Source of the DNA: Clostridia bacterium
GTDB lineage: Bacteria; Bacillota; Clostridia; Christensenellales; Borkfalkiaceae
Reading direction: 5' to 3'
Length of the DNA: 64,000 bases
NCBI GenBank assembly: GCA_017415505.1
Contig: JAFQGG010000046.1
Location: 1 to 64,000, forward strand
Of this stretch, positions 56,467 through 64,000 are shown one piece after another (the stretch's first letter is position 1; each line of letters opens with the position of its first letter). Made by a program: the position numbers and the translations under genes. The notes beneath the pieces are model-generated. The model searched no databases. It worked only from the letters and a program-made list of their open reading frames with translations, and had not been told where the DNA came from.

Positions 56467-57483
56467 TTATTTTCCAAGCAAACGGTGAATCACCGTCAAC
56501 ACGCGGAAAGACACCGCGTCGGAGAACGAGCGGATATTCAAACCCGTCGCCTTTTCAATCTTGTCCAAGCGATACAACAGCGTGTTTCTATGCATATATA
56601 AATTTCGCGAAGTTTCGCTCACGTTCAAACTGCTACGCAAAAACTCTTCCGCCGTGCCGAGCATTTCTTCGTTCTCGAAAATTTCGTTGAAATTCTCGTC
56701 GCTAAGGTCTTCCAAATACTCCGCTAGCTTATTCTCGGGCACGTCTTCCAACATTTTAATGAGGATAAACTCCCGATAGGAATGTACGCTCCCGCCCGTT
56801 TCGAACTCGTCCGCGTAACGAAGTGCGTTTTCCGCACGGGCGTACGAATGCGCAATATCCTTTATATCCCGCACCGTCGGTCCGACGCCCACCGTAACGG
56901 AAATTCCAAGTTCCTCTTTGAGCGATTGACACAAAAATTCCGCGTAATCGACGGAGGATTGATACTCGTTATCCAACGAATCGACGTATTTGACGAGCAC
57001 GCAAGTCCCCGCGCTCATTTCCACCGCCGTATCGAGGCTGTTCCCGCCGTACTGTTCAATGACGGCGAGGGTTTCTTTCATCATTTTCGGAACGCGCAAA
57101 ACGATCGCGAAACACGCTTCTCCACGCACGGAAAATTTCACGGCGTATTTATATACGCCGAGCGACGAACACTCCCCAAGCAAAATACGCTTTAAGTACT
57201 CCGTTTTGGAAAGGTCGGATTCGCGGTCGATAAAACTTTCGATATACGCAGGCAAAAGCAAAGCGTACTTACGCTCCACAGCCGTCGCGCCTTCGAGCGC
57301 GCCGATATATCCCGTGCCCTTAAAGGTGAAACGGAAAAAGGTATAACTGCCGTCGTCCGTTACCCCCTCGAAAGGTTTTTGACAAACGGGCACGCCCGTA
57401 GGACGGGATTTTTCGGGATAAAAGGAAAATTCCAACCCCAGCGTGTTCGCCGTTTCTTTTGCGATCTTTTCAAGTTCGTTCAT
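56467..57483 (-). CDS. CdaR/PucR-type transcriptional regulator
   Basis: 338 residues. The middle GGDEF-like region (SVTVGVGPTVRDIKDIAHSYARAENALRYA) and the C-terminal PucR helix-turn-helix (YMHRNTLLYRLDKIEKATGL) define the family, members of which respond to sugar acids or purines. ATG 57483 (MNELEKIAKE) follows GAGGTGG; an upstream in-frame start is less likely. It precedes the S41 protease gene, which it may control. Confidence 0.9.
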   Translation of the reverse strand: MNELEKIAKETANTLGLEFSFYPEKSRPTGVPVCQKPFEGVTDDGSYTFFRFTFKGTGYIGALEGATAVERKYALLLPAYIESFIDRESDLSKTEYLKRILLGECSSLGVYKYAVKFSVRGEACFAIVLRVPKMMKETLAVIEQYGGNSLDTAVEMSAGTCVLVKYVDSLDNEYQSSVDYAEFLCQSLKEELGISVTVGVGPTVRDIKDIAHSYARAENALRYADEFETGGSVHSYREFILIKMLEDVPENKLAEYLEDLSDENFNEIFENEEMLGTAEEFLRSSLNVSETSRNLYMHRNTLLYRLDKIEKATGLNIRSFSDAVSFRVLTVIHRLLGK

Positions 57484-57522
57484 AATCCACCTCAAAGTCT
57501 TTCGTATATCGTTTATATATCT

Positions 57523-57551
57523 ATTATACCCCAAAAACAAAATTTTTTCAA
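57523..57551 (-). promoter_or_regulatory. Promoter of the CdaR-like regulator
   Basis: Minus strand TTGAAA (57546-57551), 17-bp spacer, TATAAT (57523-57528). Confidence 0.82.
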
Positions 57552-57632
57552 GGATTTTTCACGGCAAGGTGGGTTTCCGCAAAAAAAATATGAAAAATTT
57601 TGTAAAAAGACGATTTTTTTTCCGTTATGGTA

Positions 57633-57661
57633 TTGACATAATCGAAGAAAAGTGCTATAAT
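57633..57661 (+). promoter_or_regulatory. Promoter of the multi-pass membrane protein gene
   Basis: TTGACA (57633-57638), 17-bp spacer, TATAAT (57656-57661). Confidence 0.9.
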
Positions 57662-57744
57662 ACTATAAAGTAATATTTCAAATCGACGCGCGCATACGCG
57701 TTCGAGGCGAAAAATTAGGAAAATATTTTTTCAGGAGATTTGTT

Positions 57745-59136
57745 ATGAGCAACACCAACACCAATCCTGTCGTGTACGACGTCGCTCCCGAGGACGAAAA
57801 TCCCGTACTTCCCGAAGTACAGGAAACGCCCGAAACGGAACAGCAACCCCAAAAGAAAAACGTAGCGGCACGCATCTTCGCAGCGATCCTCGCGGCAATT
57901 AGCGTAGCTATCGTTTTCCTTCCCATCAAAGTGCTGAAAGGCACGGCGCTTGAAGGCGTTTCGCTCTTTAACGCGGTGAAAGATCTTTTCGTTGCCGACG
58001 GTGCGAGCAAGCTTTTCGGCGTACTTCCCACCTACGCGAATATCGATACTTTCTTCGGTAAAGTTGCCGGCGTTGCGTTCTACGTTTTGCCTTTGATGCT
58101 CGTTCTTGCGATTGTATTCGGGGTAATCGCCGTATTCTGCGTTAAGAAAGCGCCCGCGCTCCTTCGCGTGACCGCTTACTTCTTTACCCTCGGTTTCGGT
58201 GTTTATGCGATCACCACCCTTTACGTATCCTATCTCAACAACGGTTTCGCTGTTGCCGACCTCGATTACATCACGCTTGGGCTTACGCTCGTCGGTGCGA
58301 TCGTTTACTTCGTAACGGCAGCGACGAAAGTTGGCAAAGTCGCTTGGGTGAACGCGCTTCAATTCGTGCTTTCCCTCGTAAGCGTAGCGGCGGTGCTCTT
58401 TGCATATGCAAAAAATCAAACGGCGCTTGCGGACGGTCTCGCTTCCATCGGTCTTAACGATGCGGAAATGATTCTTTCCGTAGTACTCGGCGTATTCTTC
58501 CTCGATTTGATTATCGCAGGTATCCGCGTACAAGCGAAGAAAGGACTTACGGTTGACCTCATTCGTTACATAGTGCAACTTTTGATCGTGGCGGCGTTCT
58601 GCTATATCGCGATTGCAGGCAAAGCAGGAACGACCTACCTCGTTTGCGTAATCGCGGCGGCTGTCGTTTCCCTTATCCAGCTCATCATTTGCATTATTCA
58701 ACTTAAACTTCTCAACAAGAAAGAAGAGCCCGCGGAAGAACCCGAGCCCGTCGTTGAAGAATACGTTCGCGAAGAATACGCGGAAGCGTTGCCTTACGAA
58801 GGCGGTCCCGTAGAGGGCGTTGCGATGGCGGAAGAAGTAACTCCTACTTTCACCGAACCCGCTCCTGCACCCCAAGTACAAACCGCAGGTTACGATTTCT
58901 ACAACTCCAAGAGCTTCGATCCGTTTATCGCTCTCCTTTCGAGCGAAGAAAGAAATCAGTTCACCGAACTCTTCATTCTTAAATACAAAGGACCGATGCC
59001 CGAAATTCCCGACTATCAAGTTGGCGGTGACAACAAGGAATTCTTCCGTAAGCTGTTCATCTACCTCGGTCAATACAGAGATCGTATTCCCGATAATCTG
59101 CTTTCCAAGATTTATCAGTTTGCGATCAAGATGTAA
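57745..59136 (+). CDS. Multi-pass membrane protein with conserved-looking C-terminal domain
   Basis: 463 residues. An acidic N-terminal tail (1-40), about eight hydrophobic helices (42-62, 110-132, 140-165, 174-196, 205-225, 240-260, 275-292, 297-320), an acidic Pro/Glu/Val-rich linker and a soluble C-terminal domain of about 75 residues (DPFIALLSSEERNQFTELFI to LLSKIYQFAIKM). I do not recognise the family. The strong promoter, A/G-rich ribosome binding site (TCAGGAG) and terminator suggest abundant expression from a single-gene unit. Confidence 0.85.
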   Translation: MSNTNTNPVVYDVAPEDENPVLPEVQETPETEQQPQKKNVAARIFAAILAAISVAIVFLPIKVLKGTALEGVSLFNAVKDLFVADGASKLFGVLPTYANIDTFFGKVAGVAFYVLPLMLVLAIVFGVIAVFCVKKAPALLRVTAYFFTLGFGVYAITTLYVSYLNNGFAVADLDYITLGLTLVGAIVYFVTAATKVGKVAWVNALQFVLSLVSVAAVLFAYAKNQTALADGLASIGLNDAEMILSVVLGVFFLDLIIAGIRVQAKKGLTVDLIRYIVQLLIVAAFCYIAIAGKAGTTYLVCVIAAAVVSLIQLIICIIQLKLLNKKEEPAEEPEPVVEEYVREEYAEALPYEGGPVEGVAMAEEVTPTFTEPAPAPQVQTAGYDFYNSKSFDPFIALLSSEERNQFTELFILKYKGPMPEIPDYQVGGDNKEFFRKLFIYLGQYRDRIPDNLLSKIYQFAIKM

Positions 59137-59155
59137 AACCTCTTGAAATGAAATC

Positions 59156-59190
59156 AACGAACCGATTGTAAAATCGGTTCGTTCTTTTTT
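59156..59190 (+). terminator. Terminator of the 57745 gene
   Basis: AACGAACCGATT/AATCGGTTCGTT around GTAA, followed by CTTTTTT. Confidence 0.93.
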
Positions 59191-59199
59191 ACAAAAGTA

Positions 59200-59224
59200 A
59201 AGCCCGCGGAAGCTCCGCGGGCTT
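59200..59224 (-). terminator. Terminator of the RsbW-like gene
   Basis: Minus strand AAGCCCGCGGA/TCCGCGGGCTT followed by TACTTTTG. Confidence 0.85.
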
Positions 59225-59229
59225 ATTCC

Positions 59230-59589
59230 TTACAGCGTTTTTATTCGCACCAAAATCTCTCCGTTTGAAAACTTACGCTCGTGACAAACGCTATCTACCA
59301 AATATAATCCCCTACCGTTCTCCGCGTACACTTCCGAGCAGTTGCTCTCTATCGGCGGTAAATATTCGACGGTAGAAAAGACACGCACCTCCACGAATCC
59401 GTCCTTGATTTGTATACGCAACCGCGCCACTCCGCAAGAATGGCGAAACACGTTTCCTATCAATTCGTTTACGACCAAACGGCAATCGAAGATTCGCTCG
59501 GGAGAAACGCTTTTTGCTATCAAAAACCGTTCCATTCGCCCCGACGCGTCCTGCAACGCCTCCGCCGTTTTAATTTCTATTTCCAGCAT
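59230..59589 (-). CDS. RsbW/SpoIIAB-like anti-sigma serine kinase
   Basis: 119 residues of the GHKL ATPase fold. The N box VVNELIGNVFRHS keeps the Mg-coordinating Asn, and GRGLYLVDSV is the G2-type box. It would bind the sigma factor and phosphorylate the STAS antagonist. It is separated from the sigma gene by the folded inverted-repeat element, which may disturb co-transcription. Confidence 0.85.
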   Translation of the reverse strand: MLEIEIKTAEALQDASGRMERFLIAKSVSPERIFDCRLVVNELIGNVFRHSCGVARLRIQIKDGFVEVRVFSTVEYLPPIESNCSEVYAENGRGLYLVDSVCHERKFSNGEILVRIKTL

Positions 59590-59614
59590 AAAGCCACCTC
59601 ACACGGAATAGGAT

Positions 59615-59888
59615 AACCAAAGCAATATAATCTAAGCCCAGATTTTAGCGAAGAATTGAATCGTCTACGGCGTTAAAAGCCTTGATAAACCGTTTGGTTG
59701 ATCTTCGGCTTTCGCCTTGTATCCGAAATAAATTCTTTCGCTATAAATTGCTTCGCACCCCAAAGCTTAGATTTTTTAGAGATTTTTGGTGAGGAGGAAG
59801 CAATTATACCCAAGTATTATAATGACGACGAGCCGAAAAGCGCAAAAAAGACAGCTTTGGGGCTGGCTTAGATTATATTGCTTTGGTT
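59615..59888. mobile_element. Folded inverted-repeat (MITE-like) element
   Basis: Ends 59615-59638 and 59865-59888 are a perfect 24-bp inverted repeat (AACCAAAGCAATATAATC...). Inside lie further nested inverted pairs: AGCGAA-GAATT/AATTC-TTTCGCT, GGCG-AAAGCC/GGCTTT-CGCC, CCCCAAAGC/GCTTTGGGG and TAAATTGCTTC/GAAGCAATTATA. There is no coding frame. The right end contains the last codons and TAA of the sigma factor gene. ATACCCAAGTAT and CGAAAAGC recall the repeat at 49146-49672 read on its minus strand. Confidence 0.75.
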
Positions 59889-60613
59889 AACCGTTCTTTC
59901 AAACGGGCGAGCAATTTCCGTTCCAATCGCGATACTTGCATTTGCCCCATATTCCCAAGCCGTTTCGCCGTTTCCACCTGCGAAAGTCCGTCCGCAAAAC
60001 GGTACTTGATCAATTTCCTCTCAATATCCGTAAAATCGTGCATGGCGGCGCGAATCGTTTCGCGAAGTTCGAACTCGTCGAACTTATCCTCGTCCACCGC
60101 CAAAAGCGCGTACAGCGATTTATTCGACTCCTCTTCCGCGCTCCCCGCCATACCGTCCAAAGAAACCGTACCGCCCACTTCCAGCGCGCGAACGACTTCT
60201 TCTTCCGAATAGGAAAGTGCCTGCGCGATCGTTTTCACGCTCGGCTTTTTCCCGTTTTCTTTTTCATACTCCGCCGAATACTTACGCACGGCAACGCTAA
60301 TTTCACCCAACCGCCGAGGCACTTTCACCATTCTCAAATTATCGCGGAAATAGTTCTTGATAATTCCCGTGATTCGCGAGGTGATATACGTGGAAAACAG
60401 CGTTTCCCGCGTAGGGTCGAACTTATCGATACCCTGCAAAAGCGCAAGCGCGGCGACTTGGTACAAGTCCCCGTATTCTACGCCACGCCCCACGAATTTC
60501 TTGGCGATAATGTCGGCTATGTAGAGATACTTCTCGGCGATTTTGTTTCTAATCTCTATATCGCCCGTCTCTTTGTATCGCTGAAACAGCTCGTTAAACT
60601 CTTCGTCCGTCAT
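59873..60613 (-). CDS. SigB/SigF-type RNA polymerase sigma factor
   Basis: 246 residues: region 2 (DIIAKKFVGRGVEYGDLYQV, GIDKFDP), region 3 (VPRRLGEISVAVRKYS) and region 4 (YRFADGLSQVETAKRLGNMG, QMQVSRLERKLLARL). Together with STAS and GHKL neighbours it fits the SigF/SigG/SigB group, used for sporulation or general stress. ATG 60613 follows AAGGA; a TTG 15 bp upstream overlaps the previous stop. The terminal residues LTKAI and the stop are encoded by the inverted repeat, so the original C-terminus may differ. Confidence 0.9.
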   Translation of the reverse strand: MTDEEFNELFQRYKETGDIEIRNKIAEKYLYIADIIAKKFVGRGVEYGDLYQVAALALLQGIDKFDPTRETLFSTYITSRITGIIKNYFRDNLRMVKVPRRLGEISVAVRKYSAEYEKENGKKPSVKTIAQALSYSEEEVVRALEVGGTVSLDGMAGSAEEESNKSLYALLAVDEDKFDEFELRETIRAAMHDFTDIERKLIKYRFADGLSQVETAKRLGNMGQMQVSRLERKLLARLKERLTKAI

Positions 60614-60624
60614 AACCGTCCTTA

Positions 60625-60984
60625 TCAAGCCTCGAAAGTAATTTTTTCCACTCCGCCTTCCTCGTTTTCGGAAAATACGGCGTTCCCCACCAACGCGGAA
60701 AGCAACGCGCGCGAAATCTCGTCCTCCATGGAGTCTTCTTTTTGTCCGCCCTTTTCCGCACCGCTAATCGCGCAACCGAGCGTTTCCCCGTCCACGGTAA
60801 AGCAAATGGAAGCGGTAAGAAAACCGTTGCGTTTGAGGATCAGCAAACTCTCCGTCACGCAAACCTTATAGTCTTCCGCCGTATCCACGTCAAAGCCCGC
60901 CAACGCGCAAAGCCCGCCCGTCGTGAGCCGTACCGTCGTAAGATATTCGCCCGTCAAAGGCAAAGTAACGATAAATTTATCCAT
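60625..60984 (-). CDS. Degenerate GHKL/SpoIIAB-like protein
   Basis: 119 residues. The start (VTLPLTGEYLTTVRLTTGGLCALAGFDVDTAEDYKVCVTE) matches the first half of SpoIIAB/RsbW proteins, but the N box reads VTESLLIL, without the Asn, and no G box is visible. It therefore looks unable to bind ATP and may act only as a sigma-binding or scaffold protein. ATG 60984 follows GAGGGGG; its end overlaps the upstream TTG of the sigma gene by 4 bp. Confidence 0.7.
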   Translation of the reverse strand: MDKFIVTLPLTGEYLTTVRLTTGGLCALAGFDVDTAEDYKVCVTESLLILKRNGFLTASICFTVDGETLGCAISGAEKGGQKEDSMEDEISRALLSALVGNAVFSENEEGGVEKITFEA

Positions 60985-60995
60985 ATAAAGCCCCC

Positions 60996-61304
60996 TCAAT
61001 CGATTTGCATAACGCTATCGAGCGCGCAAATCACGAACAGTTTCTTAATCGTGGGTTTCAAACCCGTAATTCGTACGCCGTTGCCGTCCGTTTTCGCCAT
61101 TTTGAGGATTTTCACGAACGTGCCGAGCGTCGTGCTGTCAATGAAATTCAACCCACTACAATCGAACCGAATCTCGGCGGGCGTTTGCGAGTACGCCTCG
61201 CGAACGGTTTGATAAAACGATTCCGCATTGCCCAAATCGATATCTCCCGTAAGCTCGATTTGAAGCGCGCCGTTTTCAATTCCTACGATTTTTACTTCTT
61301 GCAT
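60996..61304 (-). CDS. STAS-domain anti-sigma factor antagonist (SpoIIAA/RsbV-like)
   Basis: 102 residues, one STAS domain. The phosphorylatable Ser is in NFIDSTTLGTFV. Unphosphorylated protein should bind the anti-sigma kinase and free the sigma factor. It is the first gene of the four-gene partner-switching operon. Confidence 0.9.
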   Translation of the reverse strand: MQEVKIVGIENGALQIELTGDIDLGNAESFYQTVREAYSQTPAEIRFDCSGLNFIDSTTLGTFVKILKMAKTDGNGVRITGLKPTIKKLFVICALDSVMQID

Positions 61305-61370
61305 GGTTATTTCTCCAAAAGTATTCTCTTAGGCGGTAATCGCCCTTCTATATTATATATAAACTTGAAA

Positions 61371-61396
61371 CCGCCCTTTTCAAACGCAAAGGGCGG
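61371..61396. terminator. Hairpin between the permease and the partner-switching operon
   Basis: CCGCCCTTT/AAAGGGCGG with ATTTTTT on the + side and a weaker TTTC on the minus side; likely ends the permease transcript. Confidence 0.6.
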
Positions 61397-61402
61397 ATTT
61401 TT

Positions 61403-62344
61403 TCAAATGGTAAAGGGGAATAAGTTGCAAATCAATCCCACGCTCACGGCAATCAAGTAGCAAACGAGGATAAGCAACAAATTGCGTTTCCATTTTTTCG
61501 TATTTTTGAGGAGTATGACGAACCCCATACCCGCGTTGGCGCAAAGCCCGCCCACGAACGAACCGAACGCGATCCCACCGCTTAAAAAAGTTTCGGTAAG
61601 CACCACGCTCGATGCGCAATTCGGAATTAAACCGATTGCAGCGGAGAGGAAGGGTTGCAAAAATCTATTCTCGTACATAAACGATGCAAACGCGTCCTCA
61701 CCGACCGCGTGAATCACCGCCGTCAACGCAAAATTGACGAGGAAGATAAACGCCGCCACTTGCAAGGTGTGCAACAAAGGCGAAAGGAAATATTTCCCGA
61801 ATTTCGAGTTCCCGCCGTGATTTTTACCGCACGAGCACACGACCTCCACTTCCTTTTCTTCCAAATACCTTTGCATGAAAATCTCGTGCGTGGTTTGCGG
61901 GGCGTTTTCCTCAATTCTCGGCACTTCAACGCATACCTGCCCCTTGCCTAACCATTTCACAAGGCAATCGGCAAGATAGCCCACGGCGATACCTACCGCC
62001 ATTTTTATTACGACCGTAGGGAGCACCCAAACCGCGCCCTCGCCCGAGGACACGAGCAAAATAAACGCCTCGTCGCTCGTCGAAGTAAAGATCGCAAGCA
62101 AAGTTCCGAGCGTGATATATTTCTTTTCGTAGAACTTCGCCGCCATAACGGAAAACCCGCATTGCGGGATCAAGCCCGTCGCCGCGCCCACCACAGGTCC
62201 TAACCGCCCGCTCAAACGCTCGGAATTTTTTAGCGTGGTTTGATTCTCCAACAGTTGCATGATGATATACATCACGAGTATCCACGGCAATAAAGGCACG
62301 GTATCGATTAACGCGTGTAAAAGCAACTCAAAAAAATGTTCCAT
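61403..62344 (-). CDS. ArsP_2-type putative metal/metalloid permease
   Basis: 313 residues with about ten helices in two halves carrying the paired motifs GLIPQCGFSVMAAKFYEKK and GLIPNCASSVVLTETF. The central cytoplasmic loop has a Cys/His-rich stretch (VVCSCGKNHGG), a possible metal site. The family is annotated as putative arsenic or manganese exporter without firm evidence. It lies 9 bp after tsaD, so it may be part of that transcript. Confidence 0.8.
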   Translation of the reverse strand: MEHFFELLLHALIDTVPLLPWILVMYIIMQLLENQTTLKNSERLSGRLGPVVGAATGLIPQCGFSVMAAKFYEKKYITLGTLLAIFTSTSDEAFILLVSSGEGAVWVLPTVVIKMAVGIAVGYLADCLVKWLGKGQVCVEVPRIEENAPQTTHEIFMQRYLEEKEVEVVCSCGKNHGGNSKFGKYFLSPLLHTLQVAAFIFLVNFALTAVIHAVGEDAFASFMYENRFLQPFLSAAIGLIPNCASSVVLTETFLSGGIAFGSFVGGLCANAGMGFVILLKNTKKWKRNLLLILVCYLIAVSVGLICNLFPFTI

Positions 62345-62353
62345 TCCCGCCCC

Positions 62354-63424
62354 CTATTTTTGGTTTTGCACCGTTTTCAGCGTTGCCGACAACGGGATAG
62401 AAGCTTTCGCGTTCAAATCCATTTTCGCAAAATTGCCCAATTTATATTGCACCAAGCCCTCGGAGGCAATCATTGCCGCGTTGTCCGTGCACAGCCGTTT
62501 CTCGGGCAAAACGAGGCGCAAACCGTTTTCGTTACATGCCTTTTGCAACGCCTCGCGCAAATAGCCGTTCGCGACCACGCCACCGCCCGCCGTCACCGTA
62601 TCAACCTTCTTTTCTTTCGCCGCCGTCACCGTCTTTTCCACGAGCACGTCGATTGCGGCGCATTGGAAGGAACACGCCACGTCCGCTTTGGAATAGTTCT
62701 CGCCCTTTTGTTCCTTCGTATGACAATAATTGATCACCGCCGTCTTCAAACCGCTGTACGAGAAATTATACCCTCCGCCACCTTTGAGCATTTTGGGCAT
62801 TGGAACACTCGGCGCGCCCTCTTTGGCGCACCGCTCGATATTCGGTCCGCCCGGGTATTTCAAACCGAGCACCCGCGCCACTTTATCAAACGCTTCGCCC
62901 ACCGCGTCGTCCAAGGTCGCGCCGAGAATTTCAAACTCCGACTCCGTTTTCGTATACAGCACCGCGGTATGCCCACCGCTTGCGAGCAAAGTAACGAACG
63001 GCGGTTGCAAGGTTTGCTCGTGCAAATACGCCGCCGCGAGATGTCCGCGAATATGATTGACGGCAATCAGCGGTTTATTTAGCGCGTACGCAAACGCTTT
63101 GGCGAACGAAACGCCCACGAGCAACGCGCCCAAAAGCCCCGCGCCGTAAGTAACGGCGACGGCGTCGATATCCGCGTAAGTAACCCCCGCGTTTTGCACC
63201 GCCTTTTCCACGACCTTTGCAATCGCGTCCGTATGCGCGCGCGAAGCGATTTCGGGCACGACGCCACCGTAAAGCGATTGTATATCGGCGGAAGACGCGA
63301 TTTCGTCGGAAAGAATCTTCCTACCGCGAATCACGGCGGCAGCCGTTTCGTCGCAAGAGGATTCGATACCGAGGATTATCGGTTCGGCTTTATTCGTATT
63401 ATTTTTATCGAAAGGATCGTACAT
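62354..63424 (-). CDS. tsaD: tRNA N6-threonylcarbamoyladenosine transferase TsaD
   Basis: 356 residues of the ASKHA-fold Kae1/TsaD family, the catalytic subunit for t6A37 of ANN-decoding tRNAs. GIESSCDETAAAV, NHIRGHLAAAYL (metal-binding His pair), LLASGGHTAVLY and FDKVARVLGL are intact. ATG 63424 follows GAGGAG; a longer frame upstream has no ribosome binding site. Confidence 0.97.
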   Translation of the reverse strand: MYDPFDKNNTNKAEPIILGIESSCDETAAAVIRGRKILSDEIASSADIQSLYGGVVPEIASRAHTDAIAKVVEKAVQNAGVTYADIDAVAVTYGAGLLGALLVGVSFAKAFAYALNKPLIAVNHIRGHLAAAYLHEQTLQPPFVTLLASGGHTAVLYTKTESEFEILGATLDDAVGEAFDKVARVLGLKYPGGPNIERCAKEGAPSVPMPKMLKGGGGYNFSYSGLKTAVINYCHTKEQKGENYSKADVACSFQCAAIDVLVEKTVTAAKEKKVDTVTAGGGVVANGYLREALQKACNENGLRLVLPEKRLCTDNAAMIASEGLVQYKLGNFAKMDLNAKASIPLSATLKTVQNQK

Positions 63425-63485
63425 AAAACTCCTCGTTTTCACGGAGAAAGGGGCGGTCAACACTTACCTGCCCCCTTCCTTCGTA

Positions 63486-64000
63486 TTAAGATTTCTTCAA
63501 ATAATCGATCACGAAGCCGTGAATTTCTCCGTCCATGACCGCTTGAATATCGCCCTTTTCGTAGCCCGTGCGGTGGTCTTTCGCCAAGGTGTACGGGCAG
63601 AACACGTAAGAACGGATTTGCGCGCCCCACTCGATTTTTTTCACGTCGCCTTTCATTGCCGCCGCTTCCGCTTGCCGTTGTTCGATCTTCTTTTCCAAAA
63701 GCTTGGAACGGAGCATGGCGAAACACATAGCCTTATTTTGCAGTTGCGAACGCTCGTTTTGGCATTGTACCACGATCCCCGTAGGGAAGTGCGTGATGCG
63801 CACGGCGGAGGCAACCTTGTTTACGTTTTGTCCACCCGCACCGCCCGAGTGGTAAATATCGATACGGATATCGTCGTCGTTGATCTCCACTTCGTTGTCG
63901 TCCTCGACCTCGGGCATAACTTCCAGCGAACAAAAGGAAGTTTGACGGCGTTTGTTGGCGTCGAACGGGGAAATGCGGACGAGTCTATGCACGCCCATTT
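63486..64000 (-). CDS. prfB: Peptide chain release factor 2, 3' part
   Basis: The last 171 codons of RF2; the 5' part lies beyond the window edge. [20 protein letters not shown] and [13 protein letters not shown] with the GGQ catalytic motif are diagnostic for RF2 (RF1 differs around PxT/SPF). The usual programmed frameshift site and SPF anticodon loop would lie outside the window. Confidence 0.93.
   Translation of the reverse strand, partial: MGVHRLVRISPFDANKRRQTSFCSLEVMPEVEDDNEVEINDDDIRIDIYHSGGAGGQNVNKVASAVRITHFPTGIVVQCQNERSQLQNKAMCFAMLRSKLLEKKIEQRQAEAAAMKGDVKKIEWGAQIRSYVFCPYTLAKDHRTGYEKGDIQAVMDGEIHGFVIDYLKKS

Noticed and set aside
57715..59157. 480-codon frame antisense to the multi-pass membrane protein
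   Set aside because: Shadow of a gene with consensus promoter, ribosome binding site and terminator.

Overview
The window reads as chromosome of a low-to-moderate GC Gram-positive bacterium, most likely an uncultured gut member of the class Clostridia (Bacillota). This placement is inference from gene content: an ileS T-box leader, a folT-type tetrahydrofolate riboswitch, ECF transporter S components, a CdaR/PucR-like regulator, a SpoIIA/RsbVW-type partner-switching operon, 6S RNA and tmRNA, near-consensus TTGACA-17-TATAAT promoters and purine-rich ribosome binding sites. No rRNA, CRISPR array, prophage or replication origin is visible. Most genes lie on the minus strand.

Layout. 0.1-6 kb: ileS (eukaryote-like type, T-box controlled), then an archaeal-type AspRS with a polysaccharide deacetylase. 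6-9 kb: pyridoxal kinase-like gene, a TIR-domain membrane protein, 6S RNA and a repetitive lipoprotein. 9.2-13 kb: an operon arsR-cadA-rdgB-yfcE whose promoter carries a 44-bp palindrome that recurs at two other loci. 13-18.7 kb: RNA-modification enzymes and a large surface protein. 18.8-19.3 kb: tRNA-fMet, tRNA-Met and tRNA-Glu. 19.3-21.3 kb: scar-like zone with repeats, a MITE-like element, a mobilisation-type gene and broken genes. 21.4-29.3 kb: an AT-richer glycan-utilisation operon (beta-mannosidase, alpha-galactosidase-like, two esterases, DMT transporter, NagA) with broken or truncated members, abutting the 3' end of ssrA (tmRNA). 29.8-33.4 kb: trkH-trkA-plsY. 33.4-34.2 kb: two kinds of hairpin repeats. 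34.2-41.7 kb: lgt-pncB-lspA-rluD-DUF512-PHP phosphatase-der operon. 41.8-47.4 kb: folate and cobalamin uptake genes under riboswitches, DUF421/DUF4363 pair and a UDP-sugar pyrophosphorylase. 47.5-51.7 kb: phosphohexomutase and transketolase separated by a triple repeat. 51.7-55 kb: a four-copy palindrome repeat, then a glycosidase-like gene and an SGNH hydrolase. 55-59.2 kb: S41 protease, CdaR-like regulator and a multi-pass protein. 59.2-61.3 kb: sigma factor, anti-sigma and antagonist genes interrupted by a folded inverted-repeat element. 61.4-64 kb: metal permease, tsaD and the 3' part of prfB, which runs off the right edge.

The most unusual content is non-coding. Several intergenic regions carry tandem repeats whose stems change sequence but keep pairing between copies, the expected trace of a conserved structure (5.7-6.0 and 33.9-34.2 kb; also the micro-hairpin field at 33.4-33.9 kb). 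A perfect palindrome sits on the start site of the metal-sensor operon and recurs twice. Two inverted-repeat elements supply the last codons and stop of the genes they touch (19.6 and 59.9 kb). The glycan island shows fresh decay: a nonsense codon within an otherwise complete DMT transporter and 5'-truncated nagA and GH31 genes.
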